Shown: piece after piece, positions 10,001 through 19,690 of the stretch
How the letters are laid out: each line of letters opens with the position of its first letter
How positions within the stretch are numbered: the first letter of the stretch is position 1
Origin: Tieghemiomyces parasiticus
Lineage: Eukaryota; Kickxellomycota; Dimargaritomycetes; Dimargaritales; Dimargaritaceae
Assembly (NCBI GenBank): GCA_027575765.1
Contig: JANBPT010000049.1
Coordinates: forward strand, 1-64,000
Direction of reading: 5' to 3'
Length of the DNA: 64,000 nucleotides
The notes under the pieces: generated by a model
Seen by the model: only the letters and a program-made list of their open reading frames with translations
Told to the model about the DNA's origin: nothing
The model's database searches: none
Program-made: the position numbers and the translations under genes

Positions 10001-12511
10001 GATGAGGAACCTGGCCACGGGGAGACGGTCTGCGAATTTCATGCGCACGTAGGCCTCGTTTAAGGTCCCGGCCAGATAGTAGAGTATGAAGTTGGCCAGG
10101 CCCCGGGTGAAATTGTCGACGCGACCCTCCTTTCCGGGGAACTCCGCGAGCAACCAGGCGGGTAGGTCGTAATCCAGCAGCACCAGACTGGCTGGGGCGG
10201 CGACCAGGGAAACGCGCATGGCGTAGGACTGGGCCATGGTGGCCAAAGTGTGGGCCGCTTCGTAGCGCAGCGATTTAGACAAAGGCAGACGGGCAGACGT
10301 TTCGCGCGTGGCAGGAGACGGTGGTGACGATGAGGAACGCGGTCCAGGGTCCACCGAAGGGGTACCGACGCCCAAGAGGTAACGGAACATAGCTTGCGCG
10401 GCCTCGGCCAGGTGCGAGTTACCGTGCGGCGTCAGCTGCGGCGACCGTGGCGCGACACTCCCGTGACGGTACTGCGGGAGACTGGGGAAAAACTTGCGCA
10501 CCGAAGTCAGAATGGCGATCTGGACCTTGGCGATGAGGACATACCAAGAGGTCACGCTGTCCAGGCCATCACCGCCGGGATCCGCCTCCGGGCTGGAGAG
10601 CGGGGCCCCATCGGACGTGCGGGCCACTTCGTCCACCTGGATGAGAAGTAAGAGGAGGGTCTCCATGGCGGCGCTGCGTCCGGTTGGCCAAGTGGAGGGG
10701 TGGTTATTCTTCTTGATGTACTGGAGTATTTCGAAGATGAGCGGCAGGGTTTCAGCAAGAGACATGCCAAGGACGTCCAGGGCAGCTTTCGGAATCGGGG
10801 CGACGTTGGCAGTGGAGGCGGTGGGAGGGTGGCTAATATTCATCCACGCCTCCCCGTCCATGTCCATCGTAAAATGATCGGCTAGTTCAAAGTACTCTGA
10901 AAGGTCACGACTGGTAGCCCCTGGAGCAGCCATACCCCACGGTGTGTCCACCGGATCGGCCGAGTCGAGCGTGGCAGACGCAAGGAGGCCCCCGGGTGGG
11001 ACATAGCGCCCACCCGGGGAAGGTGCTGTCGCGGTGGTAGAGACACCGATAGGAGCCGGTCGCTCAAACCGGTGGGCTACCAATACCTTCAGCAGGCCCA
11101 CTACCATATGAGCGATCAGGTCCGAATTGGCGGCGTAACAAAAGTTCCGGGCAGCTTCGTTACACAGCTTGAGCAGTCGTTTAAGCAGCCACCATAGCCA
11201 GAGGAAATCGGCCCGGTCTGCACTCACACTGTCGGCGGGCTGCGCCGGCTGCGTGATCCGGAGGATGCGCTGGCCGGCACCCTGGGTTAAGAGCACACAG
11301 ACGTGGAATGCACGGGACTGGGCGAACAGATCGTAATTGGTGCACAGGGATCGGCAGAGCCGACCGACCGGGTGCATGAGACAGGCGAACAGACGTTGGT
11401 AGGATGCAGGCACCGGCGCTGGGAGCGGACCCGTGGGCACCATCTGATCCATGTGGGCTGGTAGGTAGCCAAGGATAACCGTAGCAACGTCTTTCCACAG
11501 GGTCATCAGCGCAGTGGTATGGGCCACGGGGATATCGAAGAGCTGGGCCGGCTGGGCGTTGATGAGCTTGCGCAGAAAGAGGGCGCAGCGAGCCAGGTAG
11601 TTGCAGACCGGTGGGGTGAGGTACGGGACAGAGAAGGACGAGGGTATAGTATCGGTGGTTGGGGTGGCTACGGGGCGATGCGCACGCGCGGGATAGGCCA
11701 TTAAATCAATTGCCCAACAGAGCAGAGCAGCGTCCTTGTGGCGGGTCACCAATGCGGGAAGGTAAGCACTGAGCAAGCCGATGACACGGCACCGGTAGGC
11801 GTACGAGGTCGACTGTCGGGCCTGGTCCATGAAATAAGTGTATGCGTCTGTACCGTTGAGGGTCGTGACGAGGATGTGGCCAGGTATCACGGCACCCTCC
11901 ACCTTTAGTGCCGGGGCTGCCGGGTCTGCGGGTAATGGGGCAGCCCAAGCACTGACAAGGGTGAGGAGTGTTAGCCCAGTCTCAGCGAGTGGACGGGATG
12001 GGGAACGGGCGTCGCTCAACAGCACATGGACCAGGCGGCGTGCAACAGAGTCGGAAACTTGGTACCGACCACCTCCCAATCCGGGTGCGTACCGGGGAGG
12101 ACCGGTCGGCTTCGGTCGGGACTGCTTCTGGGCCTTAAATCGGCCGACCCGGAGCAGTAGGCCAAAGACGCCAACAAAATGACGCTGGCGTTCAATCCAG
12201 CGGTCAAACATAGTTGCCTGGTGGATGCTGGGCGTGGTTAGCGAAGTGTTCTCGTCCCCGGTCGCGGTGGTACCTTGTCGCTCGGCTTCATGGTCCCGCT
12301 GGCGCAGGCAGTAGTCCAGGGTGCGGGTCACAAGGTCCCAAGGCAGGGCGGCCAATTGTTTCTGGACATCCTTGCGCGCAAAGTGGTCACCGGGACGACG
12401 TAGTAAGTACTGCATCAGTGACCGGGCCCCCTCCCGAGCGGCCTTGGCCAGGGCCGGGTCGGCCGCCGCCCCCGGGTGACTTGATGGTAGGGGGTTTGCC
12501 GCGTCAGCCAT
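7013..12511 (-). CDS. very large helical protein with possible BTB-like segment, function unknown
   Basis: One uninterrupted frame of 1832 residues from an ATG at 12511, with no intron. I do not recognise the family with confidence. Residues ~1-1250 are mostly Leu/Ala-rich amphipathic helices, as in ARM/HEAT-like scaffolds, broken by Pro/Ser/Thr-rich linkers. A Ser/Pro-rich linker followed by an acidic EDGADDDE patch lies at ~1270-1330. Around residues 1445-1530 the pattern 'TIRLPRDLARALSPAFAAML', then FREA and a hydrophobic strand, recalls the core of a BTB/POZ domain (normally 'aHr.vLaarSpyF..mf'). An ARM-plus-BTB layout would resemble Armc5-type proteins, but that is inference. There is no signal peptide or clear membrane span. 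GC-rich codon use matches neighbouring genes. Confidence 0.8.
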   Translation of the reverse strand: MADAANPLPSSHPGAAADPALAKAAREGARSLMQYLLRRPGDHFARKDVQKQLAALPWDLVTRTLDYCLRQRDHEAERQGTTATGDENTSLTTPSIHQATMFDRWIERQRHFVGVFGLLLRVGRFKAQKQSRPKPTGPPRYAPGLGGGRYQVSDSVARRLVHVLLSDARSPSRPLAETGLTLLTLVSAWAAPLPADPAAPALKVEGAVIPGHILVTTLNGTDAYTYFMDQARQSTSYAYRCRVIGLLSAYLPALVTRHKDAALLCWAIDLMAYPARAHRPVATPTTDTIPSSFSVPYLTPPVCNYLARCALFLRKLINAQPAQLFDIPVAHTTALMTLWKDVATVILGYLPAHMDQMVPTGPLPAPVPASYQRLFACLMHPVGRLCRSLCTNYDLFAQSRAFHVCVLLTQGAGQRILRITQPAQPADSVSADRADFLWLWWLLKRLLKLCNEAARNFCYAANSDLIAHMVVGLLKVLVAHRFERPAPIGVSTTATAPSPGGRYVPPGGLLASATLDSADPVDTPWGMAAPGATSRDLSEYFELADHFTMDMDGEAWMNISHPPTASTANVAPIPKAALDVLGMSLAETLPLIFEILQYIKKNNHPSTWPTGRSAAMETLLLLLIQVDEVARTSDGAPLSSPEADPGGDGLDSVTSWYVLIAKVQIAILTSVRKFFPSLPQYRHGSVAPRSPQLTPHGNSHLAEAAQAMFRYLLGVGTPSVDPGPRSSSSPPSPATRETSARLPLSKSLRYEAAHTLATMAQSYAMRVSLVAAPASLVLLDYDLPAWLLAEFPGKEGRVDNFTRGLANFILYYLAGTLNEAYVRMKFADRLPVARFLIVSLNSTLRLLEQPVDAGHRDVLQELLDGLFDQLRNFWLDPDLLRALVDCPVETLRRGSAPADWQRTPVVDAPDSPAPKIVDEVAMPTPPIPTLPAWHLSCTTAEAVRQCTWLDGTPRLSIVAVLAHVLRSWSTANQATSPGGPMSQPNEYTGPEARSTTVRSLPNNSHGPTGSSPTTTAATVTTAWTGARNHSYRDRVLISAMEVLYMVRTQMRYQRDLLYVVAQRWRDFKYDTAEGRDPFRNYLTDSAGWCLELANVSALTGLYGILTGLATTRPSEVRTVRIVGSSPTSTMAAPSITVSRRLPPHAWVAQTWVPTTAELAPLAIRFVDIAVQTLPRNAAIGRPPPGFPAFLTLDEAVAVQAVYCSGGPGSESADLWYFATQNAEGKVSIPHILFMSSRLSSIFSMLLPSETLDAFWRRTTLPGPTDDPLQPSGCISAPSSPTLGSSSDGSPHSPSLTQTNAHRSRAPRTILEDGADDDELASFMTGCQAIHFLAWQRQDEFAAAVDSCCEDLRGACTQSLPAYIATLSGLPGPLPVVITCEVCSGLGTSTRSYQLPDRPCADPFRHLLTNGQALRSVHDLLNYSDLEVLDPITADRLAATNDPTMVTFEYLVDSIFGAGLGSSIQTSATATGQLTIRLPRDLARALSPAFAAMLDAPFREAACRRVTFTADTEFGWMDCLSLLHVVLQLRQLGRMDPDKYPWRQDAPEDHTELIRGGYYDDPDSRMSPEPMEAASNLDRLSSSAAPTPAVHQPDLETTAPWLLGWVYPVNRTAGYRVRRLFWHAHAYGIDPLATAAAYWMFGHLLDLSASKLPYQYHGELWQAMAGVATTTPGCLSHGSSLAASPPVLTSLQPTNAGLTCLISDSSVFSGLSPAMFLPTPPAATIAGGQFRIAVGNSPPRSAGPSPTVTPIYEDELAMWYLLFARLPDGGLRSQLVDCTLRLVLSTFTVVAPMDCFLRHLWAFERGPTDPWDRMAGLVGSPWFWPVVKDKAST

Positions 12512-13668
12512 CGGGGAGGGTAGAGTTAATTTAGGGTTGCAAACGTACCAGCCCCTACTGAGGACGGGAGGTATGTACCGCCACAGGGCAGAGGGTCATT
12601 TCAAGGTGGTTCAGAGATGGGGCGGTCCTACACGGTAATGAGACTAACGAAGCCTAGGCATGGGCGGAGTTGGTGGGAGAGCAAGATGGAAAAGTTGCTG
12701 CTGGAGGGATGGCAAGCCTGGTCATAAAGGCTGGAGACCACACCGGAGGAGGGCAGACTCAGGAGGTAGCTGAACTGGGCAGTGTGACTAGGGGGCGGAG
12801 AGCGGTGTCACAAGATACAGAGACAATCAAGCCCGAACGACAAGTGGGTAAAAGCGCGAGGTGGTCCAACTGGTGCGGTGTGGGGTAGAACAAGTACGAG
12901 ACTCAGATGTAGCCGGCACCTTCTACCCCGGCCTCCCAACAGTACCTAATCTGTGGGAACGCCCACGGCATCGAAGCGGGTGGGATGACGGATAGCGTAC
13001 AGCCCGAGGTGCGTCGAGCTGCACGGTCATCAGACTCTCCTCCCCGGACCACCTACTACGGCCGCTTGGGGTAAACGCTTCGGACCCTTCGGCTAGCCCA
13101 GGGCCGTTCGATTGGACGGCAGTGGCCCCTGTGACCCCCGGGAGATAGCTAGGGTCCGATAATACCCTGCCGTCAGCAGGACGGTAGCGACTGCGGACCC
13201 GTTATCAGATTTTGATTCTGACAGTCATTCGTCTCCCGAGTGATATGGGGCCTTTGACAGGGGGATGTGTGGTTCCGTTGCGTGTGTGGAGCCACAGCCC
13301 TGGCACATTCATTACCGCCACACATACCAACATGGAAACACACAACCAGACCTGGCGAGCTTGCCAAGGGCTTCGCTGTGGCGTGGGTCGCAACGATTAG
13401 GAAGCCGCTCTTTTCATTTTCGCATTAAGCAGGAGATACTTGTCGTAGAATTCTAATAGCAGGCAATTCCTGTAAAGGGAACTTGTCCCGCTACATGGGC
13501 GGCCCGGGCCTTAATCACAAATCTGAAATCCGTCTATATAAATAGCCTCTTAAGTAGTGTACATCGAAGCGTGGCAAGGGATTCGTGTTTATATTTGAAG
13601 TAAGCGGAAGCAACCCAAACCAAAGAATGAAACGCTCCACGAAATGAGCGACCTTAAATCTGCAGTGC
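12512..13668. other. intergenic region between the large gene and eL13
   Basis: About 1.16 kb. It holds the promoter of the 7,013-12,511 gene near 12,512-12,700 and the 3' flank of eL13. A CTATATAAATAG string at 13,532-13,543 lies in the eL13 3' flank and has no ORF downstream. No RNA gene recognised. Confidence 0.4.
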
Positions 13669-14310
13669 TTAGTTGCGCTCGGCCTCGGCGCGCTTGGCGG
13701 CCATGGTGGCGCGGGTACCCTTGTTGAGGGTGTTGTAACGGGCCTTGCGGAGGGCGCGGAACCCGGAGAACTCCTTCTCCTCGGCGGTGGGGGCACGGAC
13801 CTCGGTGGCCTCCTTCTGGAAGGTGACCTTGAAGAGGGGACCCTGGAGCTGAGGGACGGCCTGGGCCTCTTCGACCGAGGCGGCGTCGTGGGCGGCCGGG
13901 AAGGCGGCGGCCTTGGCCTTCTGGGCCTTGAGCGGGAACACAATCAGCTTGGCCAGGTAGGCCTTCAGGCGCTGCACGTTCCGCTCCAAAGACTCCTCCG
14001 ACTTGTTGGTCCGGCGGTGGTCGATGGCGATACCAATGGTACGAGCGTACTTGGCGTTCAGGCCAGCAGCCTTGATCTCCTCGTGGGTGAAACCGCGGCC
14101 CACGCGCAGGCGCATGTTGTAGCGGACAGTGGGGCAACGCACGGCCGGGCGCAGGGGACCGTCAACCGGACGCGGGGCAATGAGGGCAGCCTTCCGGGCA
14201 CGGGTGGTACGGCGGGCCTGGGCCTTGGCCGGCTGGTCGAACCAGGTGCGCACGCGACGCTTCCAGTCCTTGCGGAGGTGGACGTTGGGTAGCTGCGAGT
14301 TGCGCTTCAT
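13669..14310 (-). CDS. RPL13: 60S ribosomal protein eL13
   Basis: 213 residues in one coding exon. The protein begins MKRNSQLPNVHLRKDW and continues with RRVRTWFDQPAK, RKAALIAPRPVDGPLRPAVR, GRGFTHEEIKAAGL and YARTIGIAIDHRR, all hallmark eL13 segments, then VQRLKAYLAKLIVFP and a charged tail ending in EAERN. It is a component of the large ribosomal subunit. The ATG at 14310 follows a splice acceptor by one base (CCACAG|GATG), so translation starts just inside exon 2 and exon 1 is untranslated. The frame is open upstream of this ATG, but that part is intron sequence unlike eL13. Confidence 0.96.
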   Translation of the reverse strand: MKRNSQLPNVHLRKDWKRRVRTWFDQPAKAQARRTTRARKAALIAPRPVDGPLRPAVRCPTVRYNMRLRVGRGFTHEEIKAAGLNAKYARTIGIAIDHRRTNKSEESLERNVQRLKAYLAKLIVFPLKAQKAKAAAFPAAHDAASVEEAQAVPQLQGPLFKVTFQKEATEVRAPTAEEKEFSGFRALRKARYNTLNKGTRATMAAKRAEAERN

Positions 14311-14311
14311 C

Positions 14312-14676
14312 CTGTGGTGGAAAGGAAAGATGGGCGATTCGTAAAACAGAGGATTAGCATTCTGGCAACGGTCGGGAAGGCACGGGACTAAAGCCAAATT
14401 CTTAACTCAGATTCGCTGAGCATTAACCTCGACTCGCATTCTGGGGTCAGAAGCGAATACGCCAACCATGGACCCCAGCCGGACCATCGGTCCACTCGTT
14501 CGGCATACAATTCCTAACAGTTGTTTGATGCTAGTCCGCCGGATACACTACGAGCCGGCAGTCGAGGCGGCGAGTCGACGGATGGATGGATGGATGCTAC
14601 GGACGGTCCGAGGCGAGCAGTGCGGCGGTGGGGGTCTCAAGAGTGGATCGGGCAGCGGCGGAGACGGCGTGCTTAC
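14312..14676 (-). promoter_or_regulatory. predicted 5'UTR intron of eL13
   Basis: On the minus strand a donor ACAG|GTAAGC at 14677/14676 and an acceptor CCACAG|G at 14312/14311 bound a 365-bp intron. The putative exon 1 (from about 14720) has no ATG. A GATG tetranucleotide run lies inside at about 14,578-14,597. I found no C/D-box snoRNA motifs in it. Confidence 0.6.
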
Positions 14677-14677
14677 C

Positions 14678-15954
14678 TGTATAATCGGTTAGCGAAGATG
14701 CCGTCTGGTAACTAAAGGGAAAATAGTTTACACAGAAAGAGAGGAGGAATCAATGACTTTACATGCCTGGGCGGTCAATAATACTCACCCTACACCGATT
14801 AGGGCCAGCAACTTTGACTGGACCTATAGGGATAATTCGGGCGGTGGCCAGTTTGACGCAGCCTCTGAGGCCTGGCGGCGGCTGATACCCAGAGCGGGGT
14901 CAAAGTGGCAGGTTCACGGCGGGCGGGTAGGGAAAAAAAAGTAGCGGCTAGCCAGCGGTAGCCACAGAGGAATAGCTGGATGCCCTTCCCTGGCCAGCCA
15001 TTGGGTCAACCCAAGAATGGGAACGACATATATCACGTGATGGTGGCGCCAATACTTACTTCCCATTCACAGTGGCCCACTGGCTGCGGCGCTCAATGCA
15101 CTAGGTTGCCCACCCCGCCCCCTTCCCCATACCCACCCTCGTTATAAGGGGAATTAGCAACCTGTTGGTCAGCGTCGGTCGATGCGTATATCTGGCTAAC
15201 CGTGCCTCGACACTACTGACGTTAATTGCCACAACACCCGTGAGCCAGAACGGCTGAGACGCTGGGCCGAACCCGCTTCTTCAGATCCTTGGCGGATGAT
15301 GTGGTCAGCTATGAGCACTGAGTCGACTCACCCCGTTCAACTTGGAATCGGAACTGGTTTTATTTGCACCCTCAGCGAACTCACTTTCACCATTTTTGGA
15401 ATGGGCCTGGTCTCTCTGGATATTGGTGTAGTACCGACATCTCCCACCCGTTGTCAATTTAGGTAACGACCAAGTAACTTATATAGAGAGTGTGCATAAT
15501 TAAGTTGCTAGGGGTTATCCCACGCCAGAGTGATAGACATTAGCATTGTGACCAAAGGATACTTTAAGACGGGGGGAATTGGGTGTGGAGCCCAACTTAC
15601 CTGCTGAGGAATAAGAGGTCGCAAGTCACGCGGATGGACCCGCGTACAACATGGTTGGGGGAGGGGAGCACGGATCAGGCATGACCAAGTGGGGGCTAAT
15701 GAGGAAAATTTACACCAAGTCGGACGGGCAGGGCCAACCGCCGGAATGGAGCGCTGGCAATTGATAGCTATACCGCCGGAGTGCTCCCTGTGAAAGTCCA
15801 AACCAAGGAGCGCCATGTATCCGTCGGCTCATTATATCTAGTTGCAATTACAAAAAAAATATTTTATTGAAAAAGACACTACTGGCGGTGATCGTGTGGA
15901 TATGGAATAGGACCAATATCAATAGTAAAAGGGTAATGGTGGTGAAGGAACCCC
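14678..15954. other. intergenic, no supported gene
   Basis: About 1.28 kb. It contains the likely eL13 core promoter and first untranslated exon (14,680-14,950) and one TCACGTGA E-box palindrome at 15,033-15,040. A minus-strand ORF at 15,508-15,816 lacks biased codons or a recognisable domain. Confidence 0.4.
15863..15868 (-). terminator. polyadenylation signal AATAAA of the small secreted-protein gene
   Basis: TTTATT on the plus strand reads AATAAA on the minus strand, about 87 bp past the stop codon at 15955. Confidence 0.5.
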
Positions 15955-16296
15955 TTAGCAGACCGTATTGGCCGTAACTGCCGGGCGCAGGAGGCGCACA
16001 CGGCGCCGCGTGTTATCGGTCGTTGGGTTCAATTTGGCCACCGTCAACTCGCCCGGGTGAAGTGGCGAGTAGCCCGTGCCTTCATCTTCCGAGTCAGATA
16101 CGAACTGGGCTTGATTATCCTCCCAGGTGATTTCAGATCTATAGTAGACGTTGAGGCTCTCGTCGATGGAGACGTGCTGCTGAGATTTTCCCGGGTGGTG
16201 GTGGGTGAGTTGGTCGACGGGAGTACCTGACAACCCGGAAGCTAGGAACCCCAGGCAGATGAAAGGAGTGAGGTTAAAAACGGTCGAAGGACGCAT
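15955..16296 (-). CDS. small secreted protein, unknown function
   Basis: 113 residues from the ATG at 16296. The frame is open further upstream, but this ATG sits 56 bp below a TATA box and creates a good signal peptide: MRPSTVFNLTPFICLGFLASG, with likely cleavage near residues 23-26. The mature part (~88 residues) has HHHPGK, acidic clusters (TWED, SDSEDEG) and a basic stretch (TRRRVRLLR) near the end. There is one Cys in the leader and one as the last residue, so no disulfide-rich fold. No family recognised. TATA box, signal peptide and AATAAA together support a real gene. Confidence 0.65.
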   Translation of the reverse strand: MRPSTVFNLTPFICLGFLASGLSGTPVDQLTHHHPGKSQQHVSIDESLNVYYRSEITWEDNQAQFVSDSEDEGTGYSPLHPGELTVAKLNPTTDNTRRRVRLLRPAVTANTVC

Positions 16297-16351
16297 GGCG
16301 GTGAAGACTTTGGGAAGAGCGAGGCAGTGGGGGTTTAGGGTGGAGGTGTCG

Positions 16352-16358
16352 TTATATA
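16352..16358 (-). promoter_or_regulatory. TATA box of the 15,955-16,296 gene
   Basis: TATATAA on the minus strand, 56 bp upstream of the ATG, which allows a start site about 30 bp downstream and a short leader. A second TATATATA lies at about 16,540-16,550. Confidence 0.6.
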
Positions 16359-19300
16359 GCGCAACCATGAATGGGCTAGCGGGGACGGATGGGTCAGGCA
16401 GGTTTAACCGTTGGCCGAGAAGGCGGTGGTATCGATAGGCGAGGTTACAGAAAGTGGTGAAGGGATGGAGAGGTGCGGCCAGATGGTAGGAAAATGTATC
16501 GGCGATTGGTGTATTGTTAGGTAAAGGCGGCCGACATGGTGTATATATAGTCCAGGCATCCATTGGGCGGAAGCCAAGTCTCCTAAGGAGGCTGTGGGAG
16601 TGGTGGAGCATGGCGACGGCAGGAAAATAGAAAAAAGACTACCAGATATGGAGAGGGGACGCGTTCCCGCACTTCGCACCCTCCTCCCCAATCCACCACT
16701 CCCCCCCCCACGGTCATGGAGACATTCACGCGGACCAGCTGCTCTTCATAGATATACAGTTATACATGGCAGTCTTTATTCGGTATTGATTGGCCACGGC
16801 GGTACAGGATTGTGTTACATCTCGGTCTCGGTGCGACCCCTATTGGGAGGCATCCATTGAGAGCCAGCGACACTCCGCGTTACGCCACTTCTAGCCAGCG
16901 ACTGCAATCCCGAAACACCGACCGTCATCCTACGTCATTGTTGACAGTTTAGGACGCTCCTAGCTGAAGTGTTTTCTCGGCTCAAGGGTTGACGCGGGAT
17001 AGCCGACACGCGGGGAGGGAGTTGTTGGACAAAATGTCGTATGGTAAACAATACTATGATGTTGGGGAAGGGGGAGGCATTCGGGATGCCGGAGGATACG
17101 GAGCTGCAGGAAAATGGGTAGCAGGGCAAAGTTCGAAGGTCGGCGCATAAGTGGACAAGAGGAGTAAAGTACGAAGCCAGGATAGAAACCTACCTATCCC
17201 TTCCCTCATCACCACTACGTGATGCTAGCACCAAGGTGGGGCGCAGAGAAGATGAGGTGGCAGATAAACAAGCGTAAATTAATTTGATCCAGTTGTAGCC
17301 GGTTCAAATGTGACAGACTGGTGCGGGAGGCGGGTAGTGGCGAGGAAAGGTATTTATCGAATAAGATTGGATAGCCGACTGGTCGATCTAAACCGTAAGG
17401 CCGGCCAATTCAAAGTATGATCCAGTTTAAAAGGCTACCCCTTTCCGCTGATGACGACCAGGTGCGTCAGTGACCATGCGGCCAAGAGGGTCAAGCTGGC
17501 TGCTGACACGGCTAGTTTGCATCGGATTCATCTAAGACCGATGCAATAGCGATCTCGAGCCGCAAGTGGGCGCGTATGGCTAACTTATGGACGTTGTCTG
17601 CGAGCGTCGGCCACAACGGTCAACATTTGGCAGAGAAGTATCAATGAGATTATGAAAGTCACCTTTGGCGGCTGGTCACCGCCACCCGTAGTGGTAAGCT
17701 ACCTCTACCCACCTGGCTCTTGCCATGCGTAAGCCCGCCTCTACCGGTATTTCAGATCGGCCAAGGTACGGATCCGCTAAGAGGGCTAGTTATCGGTAAA
17801 TCCGGGGGGTAAGCCTATTCAGCGACGAGGATAAGCGAGTTAACGCCACCAATGGGCTTAGTACTCATATATAAGCCGACTCTCAGGTAGTTTGCAATAA
17901 ACCATATTTTCTGGTCCCTAGACTTTTCTACGATTAACCCCCTGCCTGACTCTCCGCTCCATCCCAATTGATAGTATACAGAAACAAACCGGTGTTTTGG
18001 CACTTGCGGTACTCATGCTACATTGCGTCTTGTATAATTATACCTACTGTATTTTGCAGAGGTGTTCGCATAGCAGTAGATTTATTTTTGCGCCTTCTGA
18101 GATAGGGAGGTTTGTGCTACCCGCTCGCCAACTGTGCATCTTGGGTGATACGTTGTTTACACGGGCTGTGGCCAGCCAGTATGCGTTGTCGATTTCTGCG
18201 CCAGAACTGGTAGATCTGGCGTTGCGCCTGTTGCTGTTGCTGTTGCTGACGCCAGGTCCTCGAGCTGCACCGACAATGCCATGGTAGACGCTACTTGCCA
18301 TACCATCCTAGGTCAATGCCATTGATGTCTGGGCTGAAAACTGATCGGGGATATTATTCACCACCATTGATGGTTATTGTGGTCGGAATAATCGCCGACT
18401 TATGATCGCAGCCTCAACAGCGACCTCTCACCTGGATTCGGAACGATCACGCTAAGCTGAGTCCATCGAAGTCGCCTGCACCGTTTGATGCATTATCCTA
18501 CAATTAGTCGTTCTTAGGATAGCATGCTTCAGTGTCCACTCGTCTCCTTCCTGCTGTGTTTTTCCCTGCTGCTTTTCTATGAAGTATTCATCACTGCTGC
18601 CACTTCGCATCAACAGTTGGAAGTCTAGGCCGGAATGGCTATATAGTATCTGTCCGCCGGCCGCGTCTATAAACGAGACTGCCGTAGAACCCTTTACTTT
18701 TATATCGTATTCCCAACCCCCATGTAGTTACTGCACCACCATCCTCTTGAGCCTCCTGGTCAATCATGGGACTCTAGAGTGGTTACAGTGTGCAAAGTCC
18801 CAGGATGATGGTGGTGGTGGTGGTCTGGTGCCTGCCAAGGCTGCAAAGTACAAGACCACTACTACTGCTGACCAGCCGTGGATGAAGTGCCAGCACTAAG
18901 GCTGTTCCCCACCAGGTCCATACAGAACTTTCCGGCCCTGTTATCGCAGGGCTAAGCTATGACAAAAGCAAGCTACTCGGGCCACTCTCCATGCAATGTA
19001 ATGGAGGGAAGGCACCCTAAAAGTGAGTCGGCTGGACAGAGAAGCCTCACCCAAGAAATGGACGGAATAACTGCAGCCTGCTGTGAGACAACGTACTAAT
19101 AGGCTCGACCTTTTGCCATTCTGCTAAAATTCCCACTTTGCCATACGTTTATCAATGCAAATGTAAATGCACGCGCAAACGGCTCGGCTCGTTAAATACA
19201 AAATTTACCTCCATTGAAACGCAAATTCACGGGACACGCGCTGCAAATATTACACACTAGTGGCGTGCTATTCATCATCGCATGGCGCAAACTTGATTAC

Positions 19301-19690
19301 AAATGATAGTAGCCCCCGCGGTCATACCGACCTGCAGCACCCCCAGGGGCCGGCCATTGCTGACGCGTAGGATCCAAGCGGGTCGGCGTCTTAAACGTCA
19401 GACCTATTTAGACTTTCCGCACTCAACCCCGCCCCTCCCCAGATTATTCCCGCGCTCTCGTTTGGTTTTGTGGTTTCATACCTATTCAACGCCTCCCCCC
19501 CTCCCCTTTGGTCTCATAACCCCTCAATGTCCTTGTCCCGCCGCCAGCCTCTCACAGCTTTGACCACCCACGGTTTCCTTTCAAACTCACTCGGTCACCA
19601 TTCTACTTAGCTTCGTATCTTTACTCATTGTCATAGCCAATTTTGCCACTTCCCAAATCTACCCACCCTTACCTCCCATCGATTTACACC
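16359..19690. other. 3.3-kb gene-poor region
   Basis: Only short overlapping ORFs are present (for example 17,997-18,301 on both strands, caused by a GTTGCT run at about 18,228-18,246). A CpG-poor island at about 18,700-18,900 is listed separately. The last ~200 bp before 19,691 are pyrimidine-rich and likely form the RIB4 promoter and leader. No RNA gene recognised. Confidence 0.4.
18700..18900. mobile_element. possible transposon-derived, CpG-depleted fragment
   Basis: Reading 18,721-18,900 directly I find one CpG in 180 bp, against the CpG-rich host genes. The composition (TGG/CCA/CTG-rich, short coding-like run at 18,800-18,897) matches the decayed block at 23.6-26.2 kb. No ends or transposase motif are visible. 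Confidence 0.3.

Noticed and set aside
13532..13543. CTATATAAATAG as a promoter
   Set aside because: It lies in the 3' flank of eL13 with no ORF on either side that could use it; more likely part of an AT-rich 3'UTR.
14578..14597. GATG microsatellite
   Set aside because: A short tetranucleotide run inside the eL13 leader intron; common in fungal DNA and not informative by itself.
17997..18301. Overlapping ORFs on both strands around a GTTGCT repeat
   Set aside because: The repeat keeps several frames open; flanking sequence is not coding-like.
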